A stretch of DNA of 44,325 nt from Bizionia sp. (GTDB lineage Bacteria > Bacteroidota > Bacteroidia > Flavobacteriales > Flavobacteriaceae), in the NCBI GenBank assembly GCA_020631395.1, contig JAHDHI010000038.1:1-44325 (forward strand), given 5' to 3'. Position 1 is the first letter of the stretch. The number at the start of each line of letters is the position of its first letter. This document shows positions 16,984 through 25,149 of this stretch, one piece after another. Position numbers and translations under genes: made by a program. A model generated the notes under the pieces. It saw only the letters and a list, made by a program, of their open reading frames with translations. It was not told the DNA's origin and did not search any database.

Positions 16984-17929
16984 CTTTTTCAAAAACTTCA
17001 TTTATCGATTTTCCTCTCCAAAAAGCTGGAATTTCTATGCCTAGGAGGTGAGCAATGGTAGTAGCGGTGTCGTAGGTAACAATACTGGAGTTTAGTTGGC
17101 CTTTTGGAGGTAGGTTCTTCCCATGGATAATCCAAGGAATTTCTACCTCCAACAATGTTTTGCCTCCATGGCCTTTGTCAATGCCTCCATGATCCGAGCT
17201 AAATATTATGGCAGTATCATCCAACAGATTGTTCTTTTTCAAAGTACTAATGATGTCCCCAATCAAAATGTCTATTTTTTCAACAGCTTCATAATACTCT
17301 GGAGTATCATGTCCAATATTATGCCCAGCACTATCAGGTTCATCGAAATGAATGAAAGTTAGAGCTGGTTTTTCCCTTACAAAGAATTTCAGAGCCTTGT
17401 CTTTGGTAGCTTCGTCAGATTTTCCGTTGAAATCCAAATCGACCATGTCTTTTTCAAAAAGATAACCAATGCCTCCCCAAGTATAGGATACTCCTTTTTT
17501 TGCATTGGGCAATTGTTCGTCGATTAAACTGAAAATGGTTGGATATATGTTTCCTTTTCCAATAACCTTAGATGGTAACTCTGGTGTTTTACTACCCCAT
17601 TCCGTATAGCCATGTAACTCTGGCCCAGACCCCATAATCATGGAAGCCCAATTTACTGCACTCGATGAAGGCAATACTGCTCTTGCACTTAATGAATAGG
17701 AGCCTTTTTCCATTAGTTTTCTTAAGTTGGGGATTTTTGCCTTTTTAAAGGCGTATGCTCCAAAACCATCTGAACCAATCAGAATAACATGTTTTACGAT
17801 TTGTTTGGGTTTTTCTTTTTCTATCGAAGATTGACAGGAAGTAAAAATACCAATACAGATAAATGTTACCAAGAATCTGTTTAAATGTTTTTTTAATCGT
17901 GTCGATTTCATTTCGTTATCTGTTTTCAT
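16973..17929 (-). CDS. alkaline phosphatase superfamily lipoprotein, type I phosphodiesterase/nucleotide pyrophosphatase-like
   Basis: A 318-residue lipoprotein (leader ending GIFTSC, C32). The fold is shared with sulfatases: metal-binding GSDGF (D54), LPSSSAVNWASM, FDEPDSAGHNIGHD, SSDHGG and KGHGG. Unlike sulfatases it has no CxPxR; the nucleophile position holds Ser (the SSS at 88-90), as in phosphodiesterases where Thr or Ser attacks. It therefore looks like a PF01663-type phosphodiesterase or pyrophosphatase of two-zinc type. Its place between the GH95 fucosidase (zero gap) and the sulfatase (overlap) implies work on the same glycan. The substrate is unknown; removing a phosphodiester or phosphate from the glycan is one option, sulfatase-like activity another. 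The leader could also start at the Met six residues in. Confidence 0.82.
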   Translation of the reverse strand: MKTDNEMKSTRLKKHLNRFLVTFICIGIFTSCQSSIEKEKPKQIVKHVILIGSDGFGAYAFKKAKIPNLRKLMEKGSYSLSARAVLPSSSAVNWASMIMGSGPELHGYTEWGSKTPELPSKVIGKGNIYPTIFSLIDEQLPNAKKGVSYTWGGIGYLFEKDMVDLDFNGKSDEATKDKALKFFVREKPALTFIHFDEPDSAGHNIGHDTPEYYEAVEKIDILIGDIISTLKKNNLLDDTAIIFSSDHGGIDKGHGGKTLLEVEIPWIIHGKNLPPKGQLNSSIVTYDTATTIAHLLGIEIPAFWRGKSINEVFEKDEK

Positions 17930-20320
17930 TTAAAATGCATTCAAATTATTGTCAAACCAAACTTTTTCGTTCTCAAGCAATTTTACTTCTTTAAGTATTC
18001 CTCCATACTTTATGTTGCATCGACGACTTTCTTTTGATAGAAGCCCTACTCTCATTAGTTTTTTGTCTTTCCATTGCATGTCCACCTCTATGTTTCCTCT
18101 TGCTTTTAAACCTTCGACCGTACCATTTTTCCATTTTTCTGGCAATGCAGGCAATATTTGAATTACTTCAGAATGCGATTGCAATAACATTTCTGCCATT
18201 CCAGCTGTTGCCCCCATGTTTCCATCCAATTGAAAAGGTGGATGTGTAGATAGAAGATTGGAATAAACACCTCCACCTCCCATTGTGTTTTCTGCTCCTG
18301 TGTCTGTAATTCGCATTGCGCGATTTAATAGCTCATAGGCGTGATTTCCGTCTTTTAGGCGCGCCCAGAAATTGATTTTCCAAGCAATGGACCAACCAGT
18401 TCCATCATCTCCTCTGGCATTCAAAGATACTTTTGCCGCTTCCGACAGTTTAGGGGTGTTTGTAGTGTTTATTTGATTCCCAGGGTACAAGGCATACAAG
18501 TGAGAAACGTGACGATGCTTATTATCTGGTGAGTCCCTATCTTCCTTCCACTCTTGCAGTTGCCCCCACTTGCCGATCTTAAGTGGTAACAATTGTGATC
18601 TCGCTACAATTAACCTCTCTTTGAAGTCATTGTCCGTTCCCAATGCATCACAAGCAGCAATGCAGTTGGAGAACAAATCCCAAACAATTTGAATGTCCAT
18701 ATATGCGCCAGTGGAGATTCCTCCGTGTTCTGGAGAGTAAGATGGTGATGATACTAGGTGACCATCGGGGTCAGTTATCAGATAGTCCAACCAAAACAAT
18801 GCAGCGTCCTTCATGATGGGATAACCTTTTTGCTTCAAGAAGTTTTTGTCTTGGTTAAATTCATAGTGTTCCCATACGTGTCTTGAATACCAAGCTGCTC
18901 CGCCAGGAAAAAATCCCCATGGAAATGCCCACCCTGGAGCAGTATAGCCGAAGGGGTTGTTCATGGTATTGACTATCCAGCCCTTTGCATTGAAAAAATC
19001 TTTCGCTGTTTTGTTTCCTGGAGCTCTTAGCTTATCTATGTAATCAATTAAAGGGTTGTGGCATTCGGCCAGATTTGTGACTTCTGTAGGCCAATATATC
19101 ATTTGTATATTAATGTTGGCGTGGTAATCCGATGCCCATGGTGGATTTGTCTTATTGTTCCATTTCCCTTGAAGGTTGGCAGGCATTGTTCCTCGACGAG
19201 AACTGCTAATCATTAAATAGCGTCCATATTGAAAATACAAAGCTTCGAGAGAAAGATCTTTTTTACCATTGGCATATTCTTTTAAACGGTGATCTGTAGG
19301 TGCCTCAATGGTATCTGTTTCACTTAATTTGAAGGTTACTCTGTCATATAGGTTTTTATAATCTTTTTTATGTTCCTCTAGAATTTCGTCAAATGTTTTG
19401 GCCCGAATGCCCGAGATGGTTCGTCTGTTCAACGCTTTGTAGTCTCTCCCCTTATAAGTTGGGTATTCATTTTTGTAATTGGTTGAAGCTGTTAGATACA
19501 ATGTAACTGTCTTGGCAGATTTTATGGAAAGTTCACCATTGACGAATGAAACATCATTACCATCAGAATTGATTAGCAGTCTACTTTCAAAGCGCATTCC
19601 ATTATTTTCGAGCTCCCCTTTTAAGATGAGTTGATTGTCTATAAAATGAATAGTTGAATTCTTATGAGGCGTTTCTTGTTTAATGACATAATCCGTACCA
19701 GATGCATCATCATTTGTAAATTGAAATACGATAGCACGATGTGGGTAGCTTGCAAAGAAGATTCTTTTGTAATTGACATCTTCAACTTGATAGGAAACTG
19801 TTCCTACAGCATCCGAAATATTTAATTCTCTATGATAGTCTTGTGCTTTGTTTTTATGATTCGTCTTTACAAAAACATCTCCAAATGTCTGATATGCGCC
19901 AAATCCTTCCCAAATAGAATTTCCTTTATCTGCTTTTATGATTCCTGTTAATTCCTTGTTGGCCAACTCATCTGCTTCGTTGAACTTTCCTTTGTTCAAT
20001 AATCTTCTGATCTCTGGCAAGTATTTGTATGCGTTTTCCCTATTTCCACCATCGTAGGCTTCCCACTCTCCTTTTCCACCTGTCCACAATGATTCTTCAT
20101 TGAATTGGATGTGCTCTTCCTCTACTCCTCCAAAGAACATTGCTCCCATATACCCATTACCGATTGGTAAGGCTTCTTTCATCCAATTGGTAGCTGGTTG
20201 TTTGTACCAAAGAGCATCTTTAATGATGATTTTTTCTTTTTTGCACGCAACTATTATCAATAGAACACATAGAGACCTAAAGGGGATTAAATAGTTTCTA
20301 TGTGTTTTCTGAAAATTCAT
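17930..20320 (-). CDS. GH95 alpha-L-fucosidase lipoprotein
   Basis: A 796-residue lipoprotein (leader ending LIIVAC, C26). Family GH95 landmarks run the full length: LPIGNGYMGAMFFGG (51-65), ANLQGKWN (381-388), DYHANINIQMIYW with N402 and N404 (the Asn pair that activates water in this inverting family), SPSYSPEHG with E531 as the general acid, and FQLDGNMG with D699. The residue two before the first Asn is His400; in characterised GH95 enzymes, as I recall, His here goes with fucosidase and Thr with L-galactosidase activity. Expected role: release of terminal alpha-1,2-linked L-fucose. It starts directly at the lactonase stop and ends directly at the phosphodiesterase-like start, so all three are co-transcribed. 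Length is normal for the family. Confidence 0.93.
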   Translation of the reverse strand: MNFQKTHRNYLIPFRSLCVLLIIVACKKEKIIIKDALWYKQPATNWMKEALPIGNGYMGAMFFGGVEEEHIQFNEESLWTGGKGEWEAYDGGNRENAYKYLPEIRRLLNKGKFNEADELANKELTGIIKADKGNSIWEGFGAYQTFGDVFVKTNHKNKAQDYHRELNISDAVGTVSYQVEDVNYKRIFFASYPHRAIVFQFTNDDASGTDYVIKQETPHKNSTIHFIDNQLILKGELENNGMRFESRLLINSDGNDVSFVNGELSIKSAKTVTLYLTASTNYKNEYPTYKGRDYKALNRRTISGIRAKTFDEILEEHKKDYKNLYDRVTFKLSETDTIEAPTDHRLKEYANGKKDLSLEALYFQYGRYLMISSSRRGTMPANLQGKWNNKTNPPWASDYHANINIQMIYWPTEVTNLAECHNPLIDYIDKLRAPGNKTAKDFFNAKGWIVNTMNNPFGYTAPGWAFPWGFFPGGAAWYSRHVWEHYEFNQDKNFLKQKGYPIMKDAALFWLDYLITDPDGHLVSSPSYSPEHGGISTGAYMDIQIVWDLFSNCIAACDALGTDNDFKERLIVARSQLLPLKIGKWGQLQEWKEDRDSPDNKHRHVSHLYALYPGNQINTTNTPKLSEAAKVSLNARGDDGTGWSIAWKINFWARLKDGNHAYELLNRAMRITDTGAENTMGGGGVYSNLLSTHPPFQLDGNMGATAGMAEMLLQSHSEVIQILPALPEKWKNGTVEGLKARGNIEVDMQWKDKKLMRVGLLSKESRRCNIKYGGILKEVKLLENEKVWFDNNLNAF

Positions 20321-21148
20321 TTATTTTATGTTGTAAAATTGAATGGCATTTCCGCCCATGATTGCAGTTTTTTCTTCTGATGAAAATTGAGAAACATAGT
20401 CTTTGACAACTTGTAATTGCTCGTTGTATTCTGATGCTAATAAACATACAGGCCAATCCGACCCATATAGAATGCGTTTGGAACCAAAGGTTTTGAAAAC
20501 GACATCCAAGTAGAGAGTGAAATCTGATGGCTTCCAATGGTTCCAATCTGCTTCGGTTACCATTCCTGAAACCTTGCAATGCACGTTTTGGAATTTTGAC
20601 AATGCATCAATTTGTTTTTCCCAAGTATCCATCTCTTTTGAAGCAATGGGAGGTTTGCCCAAATGATCCAAAACAAATGGTTGATTTGGGAATTTCTCTA
20701 CTAAGATTACCACTTCTGAAAGCTGCTTGTAGTTGATTAAAATATCATAAGTCAACTTGTATTTGGAGAGTGTTTTGATTCCATTTTGAAAGTCTTTTTT
20801 CAACATAAAACCATCTGGCTCGGCCTGAACAATGTGACGTACTCCACGAAATGCTTTGAATTGTGAAAAGTATTGCAACCTATAATTGGCAGAATCAGAA
20901 CACAAATCCACCCACCCAATAACGCCTTTTATGAAATTATTTTTTTCAGCGAGCTTCAATAAAAACAAGTTTTCTTCTTCAGATTGATCTGCTTGTATTG
21001 CAATGCAGCCATCAATGGCATTTTTTTTGAGTACCGGTTGTAAATCGGAAGGCAAAAAATCTCTACGAATCCTTTCCATGTCTTCCGTTATCCAGCTATC
21101 TCTTACTGGAGCGTATTTCCAAAAATGTTGATGGCTGTCAATGACCAT
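20321..21148 (-). CDS. amidohydrolase-superfamily L-fuconolactone hydrolase
   Basis: A 275-residue cytoplasmic TIM-barrel hydrolase of the COG3618 lactonase group. It begins DSHQHFW (H6, H8 as metal or substrate ligands), has VLDHLGKPP with H162, and LYGSDWPVC with D231 as the catalytic Asp. Proteins of this type hydrolyse L-fucono- and L-rhamnono-lactones. Between genes for the GH95 enzyme and the fumarylacetoacetate-hydrolase-family enzyme, in a cluster with fucose dehydrogenase and fuconate dehydratase, L-fuconolactone to L-fuconate is the natural reaction. The start codon overlaps the upstream stop by one base (TAATG), which indicates coupled translation. Family length is complete. Confidence 0.88.
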   Translation of the reverse strand: MVIDSHQHFWKYAPVRDSWITEDMERIRRDFLPSDLQPVLKKNAIDGCIAIQADQSEEENLFLLKLAEKNNFIKGVIGWVDLCSDSANYRLQYFSQFKAFRGVRHIVQAEPDGFMLKKDFQNGIKTLSKYKLTYDILINYKQLSEVVILVEKFPNQPFVLDHLGKPPIASKEMDTWEKQIDALSKFQNVHCKVSGMVTEADWNHWKPSDFTLYLDVVFKTFGSKRILYGSDWPVCLLASEYNEQLQVVKDYVSQFSSEEKTAIMGGNAIQFYNIK

Positions 21149-22002
21149 TATATGTATGCTTTTACGGTTTGTGTTGAGGTTCCCAAACCATCAATGCCTA
21201 GTTTTACGACATCTCCTGGTTTTAAGTATTTAGGAGGATTGAACCCTAATCCAACCCCAAATGGTGTGCCTGTGGAAATGACATCTCCTGGAAGAAGAGT
21301 CATGAACTGACTAATGTAACTTACGACTTCTTCTACATTGAAAATGAAATCGGAGGTACTGCTATTTTGTACCGTCTCCCCATTTAATTTCAACCATAGG
21401 TTCAAGTTGTTTGGGTCTTTGATTTCATCTTTGGTTGCAATGAATGGTCCTAAAGGAGCAAAAGTATCACAACCTTTTCCTTTGCACCACTGCCCTTCTT
21501 TTTCTATTTGATAGGTTCTTTCACTATAATCGTTGTGCAATACGTAACCAGCCACATGATGCATTGCATCTTCCTTTGAAACATAGGAGGCTTTTTTGCC
21601 TATTACGATGGCCAATTCTACTTCCCAGTCCGTTTTTTCACTTCCTTTTGGAATGATCAAATCATCATTTGGGCCAACAATGGCACTGGTTGCCTTAAAA
21701 AACAAGACAGGCTCCTTGGGTACGGCCATACCACTTTCTGCGGCATGTTGCGCATAGTTCAACCCTACGCAAACCATTTTCGATGGCCTGGTCATTGGTG
21801 GTCCCAATCGCTCATTGTCACTTATTTTTGGACAGTTCTTTTCATTTGCTTCCAACCAATTTTGCAAGCGATCCAATCCATCTCCTCCAAAGAACGACTC
21901 CGTATAATCTTCACCAAATTCTGATATATCTATTCTTGACCCATTCTCCAATTGTACTCCTGGCTTTTCTTTACCTACAGTTCCAAATCGTATTAATTTC
22001 AT
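21148..22002 (-). CDS. fumarylacetoacetate hydrolase family protein, 2,4-diketo-3-deoxy-L-fuconate hydrolase
   Basis: A 284-residue enzyme with the FAH fold. CVGLNYAQHAAESG (78-91) opens the catalytic domain; DWEVELA gives metal ligands E127 and E129, and HNDYSER gives D158. KGKGCDTFAPLGP and STGTPFGVGLG are typical of the family branch that splits acylpyruvates. In the oxidative fucose route this enzyme would hydrolyse 2,4-diketo-3-deoxy-L-fuconate to pyruvate and L-lactate, which agrees with a lactate dehydrogenase gene in the same cluster. It lies 43 bases after the deoxyfuconate dehydrogenase gene and overlaps the lactonase start by one base. Family assignment is firm; the substrate is from context. 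Confidence 0.9.
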   Translation of the reverse strand: MKLIRFGTVGKEKPGVQLENGSRIDISEFGEDYTESFFGGDGLDRLQNWLEANEKNCPKISDNERLGPPMTRPSKMVCVGLNYAQHAAESGMAVPKEPVLFFKATSAIVGPNDDLIIPKGSEKTDWEVELAIVIGKKASYVSKEDAMHHVAGYVLHNDYSERTYQIEKEGQWCKGKGCDTFAPLGPFIATKDEIKDPNNLNLWLKLNGETVQNSSTSDFIFNVEEVVSYISQFMTLLPGDVISTGTPFGVGLGFNPPKYLKPGDVVKLGIDGLGTSTQTVKAYI

Positions 22003-22045
22003 TTTTTTTAATTTTTTGATATTTCTTTAATGTTGTGTTTTTTTA

Positions 22046-22813
22046 CTATCCATTCAATTTGATGAATCCACCATCTATGGGGAAATCTGTTCCTGTAATG
22101 AAGGATGACTCGTCTGAACAGAGGTACAAGGCCAAATTGGCCACTTCTTCTGGTGTTCCCATTCGGCCTATTGGTTGTGTTTTCGATAAATTTTCGAACA
22201 TTTCCTTTTCTTTGCCAGGGTAATTCTTGTTTATGAAACCATCGACAAAAGGCGTGTGAATCCTTGCTGGAGAAATGCTGTTGCAACGAATACCATAATT
22301 CAGGTAATCTTTGGCAACGGAATAGGTCATCGTCAATACGGCGCCTTTGGACATTGAGTAAGCAAATCGATCTGTAATACCGACAGTAGATGCTATCGAT
22401 GCCATATTCAGGATGACGCCTCCTTTTGCTTTCATCTTGCCAATAACTGCATACATGCAATTGTAGACCCCTTTTATGTTTACGTCGTAAATACGATCCA
22501 TATCTGCTTCTGCTGTCTCTTCAAGATTGCCTATGTGAGCTATTCCTGCGTTGTTGACTAGTATGTCTATGGTATCACTTATTGATTCAATAGTATTTTT
22601 AACTTCTTTTTGATTGGCAACATTGCAACAATGTGCTATCGCCTTTCCTCCTTGGTCTTCAATTTCTTTTAGTGTAATCTTGGTATCCTCCAAGCTGAGA
22701 TCCAATATGTGCACCAAAGCTCCTTGACCAGCCAATGTCAATGAAATTGCCTTTCCAATGCCACTACCTCCTCCGGTTACAATTGCTGTTTTTCCTTTTA
22801 GACTAAATTTCAT
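22046..22813 (-). CDS. SDR-family 2-keto-3-deoxy-L-fuconate dehydrogenase
   Basis: A 255-residue classical short-chain dehydrogenase with TGGGSGIG (13-20), NNAG (87-90), S139 and the complete YSMSK motif (Y152, K156). The start is the ATG at 22813, whose ATGA overlaps the dehydratase stop; an in-frame start at 22849 would extend far into that gene. The segment [10 protein letters not shown] and the C-terminal [11 protein letters not shown] agree with the NAD-dependent dehydrogenases that oxidise 2-keto-3-deoxy-L-fuconate at C4. It follows directly after L-fuconate dehydratase and precedes the FAH-family enzyme, which is the order of reactions. Unlike the other SDR in the cluster it keeps the catalytic Lys. 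The substrate is inferred from order. Confidence 0.88.
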   Translation of the reverse strand: MKFSLKGKTAIVTGGGSGIGKAISLTLAGQGALVHILDLSLEDTKITLKEIEDQGGKAIAHCCNVANQKEVKNTIESISDTIDILVNNAGIAHIGNLEETAEADMDRIYDVNIKGVYNCMYAVIGKMKAKGGVILNMASIASTVGITDRFAYSMSKGAVLTMTYSVAKDYLNYGIRCNSISPARIHTPFVDGFINKNYPGKEKEMFENLSKTQPIGRMGTPEEVANLALYLCSDESSFITGTDFPIDGGFIKLNG

Positions 22814-24144
22814 TTTGTTATTTGTTTTTCTTCTTGTATTCTTTGCCAAATTTTTCCATTTGGGAATTCGTAATCAATTAAAGATCGTTCTTTCATCGTA
22901 ATGCTGTACCCCGGCATTTTTGGTGGGATATATGCTCCATTTCTTATTGTTACCGGGTCGTGGAAATGTTCGTGTAAATGATCTACGTATTCTATGATTC
23001 TATTTTCCATGGACCCACTTATTGCGATGTAATCTATAAATGAGAGGTGTTGTACGTATTCACACAACCCGACACCTCCAGCGTGTGGGCAAACAGGAAC
23101 TTTAAATTTTGCCGCCATCAATAAAATGGCCAAGACCTCGTTTACTCCACCGACTCTACAACTGTCTATTTGGCAAATGCCGATGGCATTGGCTTGTAAC
23201 AATTGTTTGAAGACCACTCTATTTTGGCAATGTTCACCGGTAGCCACTTTTATTGGGGCAATTGCTTTTGCTATTTTGGCATGACCTAAAACGTCATCGG
23301 GACTTGTAGGTTCTTCTATCCAATATGGATTGAATTTTTTTAGGGACTCCATATTGACAATGGCTTCATCTACATCCCATTTTTGATTGGCGTCCATCAT
23401 TAATTGCAAGTCGTCACCAATTTCTTCACGAATAATGGCAGATCTCCTCATATCGTCTTCCAAATCAGAGCCTACCTTTATTTTCATATGTTTGAAACCG
23501 GCATCTTTGGCTTCTTTGCATAGATGCCTCATTTTATCATCAGAATAACCTAGCCAACCAGCAGATGTCGTATAGGCTGGATATCCTTTTTCCAAGAGTC
23601 TTTCTATTCTGTCTTTTTTCGAGGTTTCGTTTTCTTGTAGCAATGTCAAGGCTTCTTGTGGAGTGATGGCATCTGTGATATATGTGAAGTCTATGCATCT
23701 TACCAATTCCTGTGGAGTCATATCTGCCAATAATTTCCAAAGCGGCTTTTCCTCTACTTTGGCATATAGATCCCAAACGGCATTTACAATGGCTCCAGTT
23801 GCCAAATGAATGACTCCCTTTTCTGGACCTAACCAACGCAACTGGCTATCTCCTGTAATCATTTTCCAAAAGGCTCCCATGTTGGAAGTGAATTCGACAA
23901 GTTTTTTTCCAATGATCAGGTGGGATAAGGATTTTATGGCAGCAACGCACAATTCGTTGCCTCTACCTATTGTAAAGGTCAATCCATGTCCCTCCATGCT
24001 ATTTTGACAATTGGTTTTTAATATGACATAGGCCGCAGAGTAATCCGGATCTGGATTCATGGCATCGGATCCATCCAATGATCTACTTGTGGGAAATCGA
24101 ATATCTTTAACCAGAATATCGATTATCGTGATTGAATTAGGCAT
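22810..24144 (-). CDS. fucD: L-fuconate dehydratase (enolase superfamily)
   Basis: A 444-residue member of the mandelate racemase subgroup. Visible features are the long N-terminal capping domain, the KIKVG motif with K221/K223 as acid/base, metal ligands in MMDANQKWD (D251), IEEPTSPDD (E277) and ATGEHCQNR (E303), and CPHAGGVGL with H354. The N-terminal RFPTSRSLDGSDAMNPDPDYS is characteristic of fuconate dehydratases, including the human homologue ENOSF1. It converts L-fuconate to 2-keto-3-deoxy-L-fuconate in the cytoplasm with Mg2+. It opens the tight catabolic run downstream of the AraC gene after a 123-base gap that contains an inverted repeat, so it may have its own promoter. Length is as expected. 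Confidence 0.93.
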   Translation of the reverse strand: MPNSITIIDILVKDIRFPTSRSLDGSDAMNPDPDYSAAYVILKTNCQNSMEGHGLTFTIGRGNELCVAAIKSLSHLIIGKKLVEFTSNMGAFWKMITGDSQLRWLGPEKGVIHLATGAIVNAVWDLYAKVEEKPLWKLLADMTPQELVRCIDFTYITDAITPQEALTLLQENETSKKDRIERLLEKGYPAYTTSAGWLGYSDDKMRHLCKEAKDAGFKHMKIKVGSDLEDDMRRSAIIREEIGDDLQLMMDANQKWDVDEAIVNMESLKKFNPYWIEEPTSPDDVLGHAKIAKAIAPIKVATGEHCQNRVVFKQLLQANAIGICQIDSCRVGGVNEVLAILLMAAKFKVPVCPHAGGVGLCEYVQHLSFIDYIAISGSMENRIIEYVDHLHEHFHDPVTIRNGAYIPPKMPGYSITMKERSLIDYEFPNGKIWQRIQEEKQITK

Positions 24145-24196
24145 TCTGTAATTTAAGGTTTATCCTGTAAAATTAACTCTTGATAGACTTAATTAC

Positions 24197-24219
24197 CACC
24201 AATAATTATGCTATTGGTG
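24197..24219. promoter_or_regulatory. inverted repeat between AraC and fuconate dehydratase genes
   Basis: Arms CACCAATA and TATTGGTG are perfect complements around a 7-base spacer. It lies 53 bases before the dehydratase start and 48 after the AraC stop. A run of seven T follows on the plus strand, but no plus-strand gene ends here; on the minus strand no U-run follows. It is therefore more likely an operator than a terminator, though a weak terminator after the AraC gene is not excluded. Confidence 0.45.
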
Positions 24220-24267
24220 ATACTTTTTTTGCCTTTTTGGTTGAATGTGTAGATTTTGTAGGTAATT

Positions 24268-25128
24268 TTATATGTATTTTTGAAGGTACTCTGTTGGAGA
24301 AACCCCAGTAATCGTTTTAAACTGCCTATTGAAATTCGAAACATTGTTAAATCCGGATTCATAGCAAACGGCAGTTATGCTGTACTTGTTTTCCATTAGT
24401 AGTTTGCAGGCATATCCTATTCTGATTTCATTCAAGTATTTTGAAAATGTCTTTCTATTGACTCGCTTGAAAAAACGACTGAATGAAGATGGGTTCATAT
24501 TCGCGACCTTTGCGACATCATTCAAAGATATGGATTTATTGAAATTATTGAAAATATATTCGTAAGGCTTGTAAAGGTTTTTGTTGTCAGATTTTTTGAA
24601 TGTGTCCAAAAATCCCGAGCTCGATAATAATCTATAATCTTTGCGATTGGATAGTTCGTTTAAAATTTGCAAGAACCGAATGATCTTTTTGAAACCATCA
24701 TAGGTTGACAATTCCTTGATCTTTTCAATGGTTTCTTCATTTTTTCCTTCAAACTTAACTCCGTAAGAAGCTCTCTCCAACAAGTCAGCGATATGCTTCA
24801 TCTCTGGGTTCTGAAAAAAAGTATCACCTAGAAAGTTGTCTTTGAAATGTATGGCGATTGCCTCGGCCATCAATGTCGATGACGTTTCAAAATACACATC
24901 GTCATTTTGCCACATATGGGGTAGATTCTTTCCGATTAGGACAATCTCCCCCTTATCGAACTTCTCGACGCTATCTCCAATGAATCGGGTTCCAGTGCTT
25001 TCCAAAAGGACCACCAATTCCAATTCCGTATGATAATGCCATATCTTTAAAAAATAAGGGTAATTATCATAACTAATGGAGAAAGAGTTGTTTTGTAGGT
25101 TGCTCCTATCGAGAAGTTTTGGCTTCAT
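24268..25128 (-). CDS. AraC-family transcriptional regulator of the fucose cluster
   Basis: A 286-residue regulator. The N-terminal part (about 10-110) is a cupin-like sensing domain (YFLKIWHYHTELELVVLLE, then KGEIVLIGKNLPHMWQND). The C-terminal 100 residues are a double helix-turn-helix: SLNDVAKVANMNPSSFSRFF and then SITAVCYESGFNNVSNFNRQ, with GVSPTEYLQKY at the end. The ATG at 25128 is used; an in-frame TTG at 25137 is less likely. It lies 21 bases downstream of a GH29 gene and upstream of the catabolic genes, so it probably senses fucose or a derivative and controls the cluster. Known relatives bind direct or inverted repeats upstream of target promoters. The effector and the sites are not known. 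Confidence 0.9.
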   Translation of the reverse strand: MKPKLLDRSNLQNNSFSISYDNYPYFLKIWHYHTELELVVLLESTGTRFIGDSVEKFDKGEIVLIGKNLPHMWQNDDVYFETSSTLMAEAIAIHFKDNFLGDTFFQNPEMKHIADLLERASYGVKFEGKNEETIEKIKELSTYDGFKKIIRFLQILNELSNRKDYRLLSSSGFLDTFKKSDNKNLYKPYEYIFNNFNKSISLNDVAKVANMNPSSFSRFFKRVNRKTFSKYLNEIRIGYACKLLMENKYSITAVCYESGFNNVSNFNRQFKTITGVSPTEYLQKYI

Positions 25129-25149
25129 TATGATCAAACATTTGTCGTG

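Noticed and set aside
22008-22460. 150-codon minus-strand open frame rich in Arg, His and Trp
   Set aside because: It is a shifted frame inside the deoxyfuconate dehydrogenase gene, whose motifs are clear in the other frame.
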